From assembly GCA_009923125.1 (NCBI GenBank), contig RFUD01000082.1, positions 1-8,549 of the forward strand: DNA of 8,549 nt, in the 5' to 3' direction. Below the pieces are notes generated by a model. The model was not told where the DNA came from and made no database searches. It was given only the letters and a program-made list of their open reading frames with translations. The first letter of the stretch is position 1; every line of letters starts with the position of its first letter. Source of the stretch: Planctomycetia bacterium (lineage in GTDB: Bacteria > Planctomycetota > Planctomycetia > Pirellulales > UBA1268). Shown here piece after piece: positions 6,533 to 8,549 of the stretch. Both the position numbers and the translations under genes were made by a program.

Positions 6533-6561
6533 TTGTCGCGGATCCGCACGTCAGGTTGAAT
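6533..6561 (+). promoter_or_regulatory. Candidate sigma70-type promoter for pgk
   Basis: TTGTCG (6533-6538, 4 of 6 to the -35 consensus) and TTGAAT (6556-6561, 4 of 6 to the -10) are separated by 17 bp, in the 110-bp gap between the dehydrogenase stop and the pgk start. A perfect 10-bp palindrome, GCGGATCCGC (6538-6547), begins on the last base of the -35 and fills the first part of the spacer; it may be chance in GC-rich DNA. The gap, in an otherwise tightly packed run of genes, supports separate transcription of pgk. Confidence 0.35.
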
Positions 6562-6593
6562 ATCGGCTCGCAGTCCATCCGTCCGTTCCCGCG

Positions 6594-6598
6594 AGGAG
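6594..6598 (+). promoter_or_regulatory. Ribosome binding site of pgk
   Basis: AGGAG, inside GCGAGGAGTC, lies 9 bp upstream of the ATG at 6608. It is the only strong Shine-Dalgarno match before any gene in this window and confirms the pgk start. Confidence 0.7.
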
Positions 6599-6607
6599 TC
6601 CCAGCCC

Positions 6608-7813
6608 ATGCCGAAAAAGTCCGTCGCCGATCTCGACCCGCGTGGAAAGGCCGTGCTCGTCCGCGTCGATTTCAACGTGCCACAGGATGATTCCGGCGCG
6701 ATCACCGACGACCGCCGGATCCGCATGGCGCTGCCGACGATCAAGTCGATCCTCGACCGGGGTGGCAAGGCGATCCTCATGTCGCACTTGGGACGGCCGA
6801 GCGGCAAGGGCCCGGAGCCGGCGTTCTCGCTGGCCCCCGTCGCGAAGCGGCTGGGTGAACTCCTCGGCAAGCCCGTGACGCTCGCCGCCGACACCGGCGG
6901 CGCCGACTCGCAGGCCAAGGCCGGGGCCCTTCCGGCCGGCGGCGTGCTCGTGCTCGAGAACGTCCGCTTCAACAAGGGAGAGAAGAAGGGGGATGACGCT
7001 GCCTACGTCGACGGCCTCGCCAGCCTCGCCGACGCCTACGTGAACGACGCCTTCGGCACCTGCCATCGCACCGAGGCGAGCATGCACGCGGTACCGGTGG
7101 CGATGAAGGCCGCCGGCAAGCCGGCCGTGTCCGGCTTCCTCGTCGAGAAGGAGATCCAGTACCTCGCTGAAGCGATCGCCCGGCCGAAGCGGCCGTTCGT
7201 GGCGATCCTCGGGGGCAAAAAGGTGAGCGACAAGATCGCCGTGATCACCAATCTCCTGTCGATCTGCGACCACGTTCTCATCGGCGGGGCGATGGCCTAC
7301 ACGTTCTCCCTCGCGCAGGGCGGCAAGACGGGGAAGTCGCTCGTCGAGCCCGACAAGCTCGACCTCGCGAAGGAGCTGCTCGCGCGGGCCGCGGGCAAGC
7401 TCGTGCTGCCCGTTGACACCCACTGCGCCGACGACTTCTCGGCCGGTGCGAACAAGCAGGTGGTGAAGGCGGGCGAGATCCCCGACGGCTTCGAGGGACT
7501 CGACATCGGTCCCGAGACGGCGAAGCGGTACGCCGCGATCATCCGCGACGCCGGCACGGTGGTGTGGAACGGGCCGATGGGCGTGTTCGAGATGCCGCCG
7601 TTCGACGCCGGTACGAAGGCCGTGGCCGACGCCGTGGCCGACGCCACCGCCAAGGGGGCGATTACGATCATCGGTGGCGGCGACTCGGCGGCCGCCGTCG
7701 AGCAGCTCGGCTACGCCGACAAGGTGAGCCATGTCTCGACCGGCGGCGGCGCATCGCTCGAGATGCTCGAAGGCAAGGCCTTCGAGACCGTGGCGGTGCT
7801 CGACGACAAGTGA
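6608..7813 (+). CDS. pgk: Phosphoglycerate kinase
   Basis: Complete 401-residue phosphoglycerate kinase, the cytoplasmic glycolytic enzyme that transfers the acyl phosphate of 1,3-bisphosphoglycerate to ADP, giving ATP and 3-phosphoglycerate (reversible in gluconeogenesis). The length is normal. Signature segments are all present in order: RVDFNVP (19-25), SHLGRP (59-64, substrate binding), ENVRF (117-121), CHRTEAS (152-158; the usual alanine before HR is cysteine here), LGGKKVSDKI (201-210), NGPMGVFE (321-328), GGGDS (356-360) and STGGGASLE (377-385) in the nucleotide-binding domain. The start is fixed by a good ribosome binding site. It follows the sugar operon in the same direction but with a 110-bp gap and its own candidate promoter, so it is probably a housekeeping neighbour rather than part of the pathway. 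Downstream it converges with the SHD1 gene, with 23 bp between stop codons. Confidence 0.98.
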   Translation: MPKKSVADLDPRGKAVLVRVDFNVPQDDSGAITDDRRIRMALPTIKSILDRGGKAILMSHLGRPSGKGPEPAFSLAPVAKRLGELLGKPVTLAADTGGADSQAKAGALPAGGVLVLENVRFNKGEKKGDDAAYVDGLASLADAYVNDAFGTCHRTEASMHAVPVAMKAAGKPAVSGFLVEKEIQYLAEAIARPKRPFVAILGGKKVSDKIAVITNLLSICDHVLIGGAMAYTFSLAQGGKTGKSLVEPDKLDLAKELLARAAGKLVLPVDTHCADDFSAGANKQVVKAGEIPDGFEGLDIGPETAKRYAAIIRDAGTVVWNGPMGVFEMPPFDAGTKAVADAVADATAKGAITIIGGGDSAAAVEQLGYADKVSHVSTGGGASLEMLEGKAFETVAVLDDK

Positions 7814-7836
7814 CCTGTCGCGCGGTCTGAGGCGGT

Positions 7837-8549
7837 CTACCGTCGGGCGGTGTCGGTGACGCCCGGCGTGGCGACCTTTCCGGTCGCCAGCCGCTCGCCG
7901 GTCGCGGTGACGTACCGCAGATCGTGCCGGCTCAGCCGGGCGAGCGGTACGGTCGCGTGACGGCCGTTGGCCTTGAGGATGCGGACGCTGTCGGGGCGGA
8001 TCTCGACGAGTCGCCCGATCGTCTCGTGGCGTCCGGTGTCGTCGATCCAGCGGCGGACCGGTTCGGCCGGCGGCTCGAGGATGCCGGCAAACGGGTCGTC
8101 CTTCGTCGCGGCGGGTTCCTCGGCCGGGTCCTTCGCCGCGGGCGTGTCGGATTCGTCGAACAGGTTGTCGGGATCATCGCCGGACGGCTCCGGCGATCGC
8201 TGCATCGGCTTTCCCGGGCTCCGCTCCGTGCCGTCCGCGGCGGGCAGGTCGTCCCCTTCGTCGAACAGATTTTCCTCCGGCTTCGCGGGCGCGGGCTCAG
8301 CGGGCGCCTCCGCCGGTGCCGGCTCCTTGGCCATCGGTTTCTCGGCCGGCGCTTCGGGGGTTTCCGTCGGCGCCGGCTGATCCGGTTGCCCGCTCGGCGG
8401 CTCGGCCGCAGGTTTGGGGGCGGACTCGAGGGCCGCCTTCTCCGCGGCTTCCTGGGCGGCCGATTCGGCCAGGATCTCGGCCGCCGACTTGAATTGTGGC
8501 TCGGCGACCGGCGCGGCGGCCTTGGCTGCCGCGGCCTCCTTCTCGAGGC
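7837..8549 (-). CDS. Partial SHD1-domain protein with Ala/Pro/Glu-rich linker (N-terminus outside window)
   Basis: The reading frame has no stop from the TAG at 7837-7839 to the right edge, giving 236 visible C-terminal residues of a longer protein. A methionine at 8334 is only internal, because the same biased composition continues upstream of it. The C-terminal segment encoded by about 7909-8055 (from RRWIDDTGRHETIGRLVEI to VPLARLSRHDLRYV) matches the SLA1 homology domain 1 pattern: Arg-Trp near the start, VRILKANGR, and VPL..LS..D..YV at the end. Planctomycete proteins often carry such domains at their ends. The rest is low-complexity linker rich in Ala, Pro, Glu and Lys, with two copies of an acidic NLFDE motif (DNA at 8152-8166 and 8257-8271) and a third related acidic DDPFAGI. 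The visible part shows no signal peptide, membrane span or catalytic motif. Function unknown; SHD1 is a putative protein-interaction module. Transcribed towards pgk. Confidence 0.8.
   Translation of the reverse strand, partial: LEKEAAAAKAAAPVAEPQFKSAAEILAESAAQEAAEKAALESAPKPAAEPPSGQPDQPAPTETPEAPAEKPMAKEPAPAEAPAEPAPAKPEENLFDEGDDLPAADGTERSPGKPMQRSPEPSGDDPDNLFDESDTPAAKDPAEEPAATKDDPFAGILEPPAEPVRRWIDDTGRHETIGRLVEIRPDSVRILKANGRHATVPLARLSRHDLRYVTATGERLATGKVATPGVTDTARR
7841..7868 (+). terminator. Possible GC-rich stem-loop ending pgk transcription
   Basis: CGTCGGGCG (7841-7849) can pair with CGCCCGGCG (7860-7868) as a 9-bp stem with one G-U wobble and a 10-base loop, starting 28 bp after the pgk stop. 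The wobble is allowed only in plus-strand RNA (it becomes an A-C mismatch in the other strand), which fits a role for pgk. There is no following U-tract, and the stem lies inside the coding end of the convergent gene, so it is a weak candidate. Confidence 0.27.

Noticed and set aside
6538..6547. Perfect palindrome GCGGATCCGC upstream of pgk, considered as an operator
   Set aside because: Ten bases and GC-rich, so expected by chance; noted only with the candidate promoter.
5361..6578. Minus-strand frame of 405 codons opposite the zinc dehydrogenase
   Set aside because: His/Arg/Asp-rich shadow translation; zinc ligands and Rossmann motif are on the plus strand.
6551..7732. Minus-strand frame of 393 codons opposite pgk
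   Set aside because: Shadow of a conserved housekeeping gene.
8332..8334. ATG at 8334 as the real start of the SHD1 protein
   Set aside because: The frame stays open to the window edge with the same Ala/Pro/Glu-rich composition, so the methionine is internal.

Overview
The window reads as a piece of a high-GC bacterial chromosome, most likely from a planctomycete (Pirellulales-like). This is an inference. It rests on the even, strongly GC-rich coding sequence, the rarity of clear Shine-Dalgarno sites, and a partial protein at the right edge with a C-terminal SLA1-homology (SHD1) domain behind an Ala/Pro/Glu-rich linker, an architecture common in that phylum. No mobile element, CRISPR array, tRNA or rRNA was seen, and nothing suggests recent transfer.

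Layout. Bases 1-54 hold no gene I can support. An AraC-family regulator lies on the minus strand (55-1005). A 75-bp divergent intergenic region follows; it carries a perfect 10-bp direct repeat with 21-bp periodicity, a likely AraC-type operator. Six plus-strand genes then run in a tight row (1081-6497; gaps of 28, 3 and 4 bp, a 4-bp overlap, then 28 bp): a tagaturonate/fructuronate epimerase-family protein (UxaE-like), a TIM-barrel ketose 3-epimerase-like protein, an L-fucose mutarotase (FucU), an L-galactose/L-fucose dehydrogenase-like aldo-keto reductase, a COG3618 sugar-lactone hydrolase, and a zinc alcohol dehydrogenase of the RspB/L-galactonate 5-dehydrogenase (LgoD) type. After 110 bp with its own candidate promoter and a good ribosome binding site comes pgk (phosphoglycerate kinase, 6608-7813). 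A convergent, right-truncated gene for the SHD1 protein (7837 to the edge) closes the window.

How the genes work together (inference from known family chemistry). The six genes fit an oxidative, non-phosphorylating route for L-galactose and/or its 6-deoxy analogue L-fucose. FucU equilibrates anomers, the AKR oxidises the sugar to the lactone, the COG3618 enzyme opens it to the aldonate, and the LgoD-like enzyme oxidises C5 of L-galactonate to D-tagaturonate. The UxaE-like enzyme would then epimerise this to D-fructuronate, which feeds the hexuronate (UxuB/UxuA, KDG) pathway encoded elsewhere. The first three oxidative and hydrolytic steps match the L-galactose pathway described in Bacteroides vulgatus. 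Joining it to a UxaE-type epimerase and a ketose 3-epimerase, under a divergent AraC regulator, is the most notable feature. No fuconate dehydratase or aldolase is present in the window, which argues against the classical oxidative L-fucose route being complete here.
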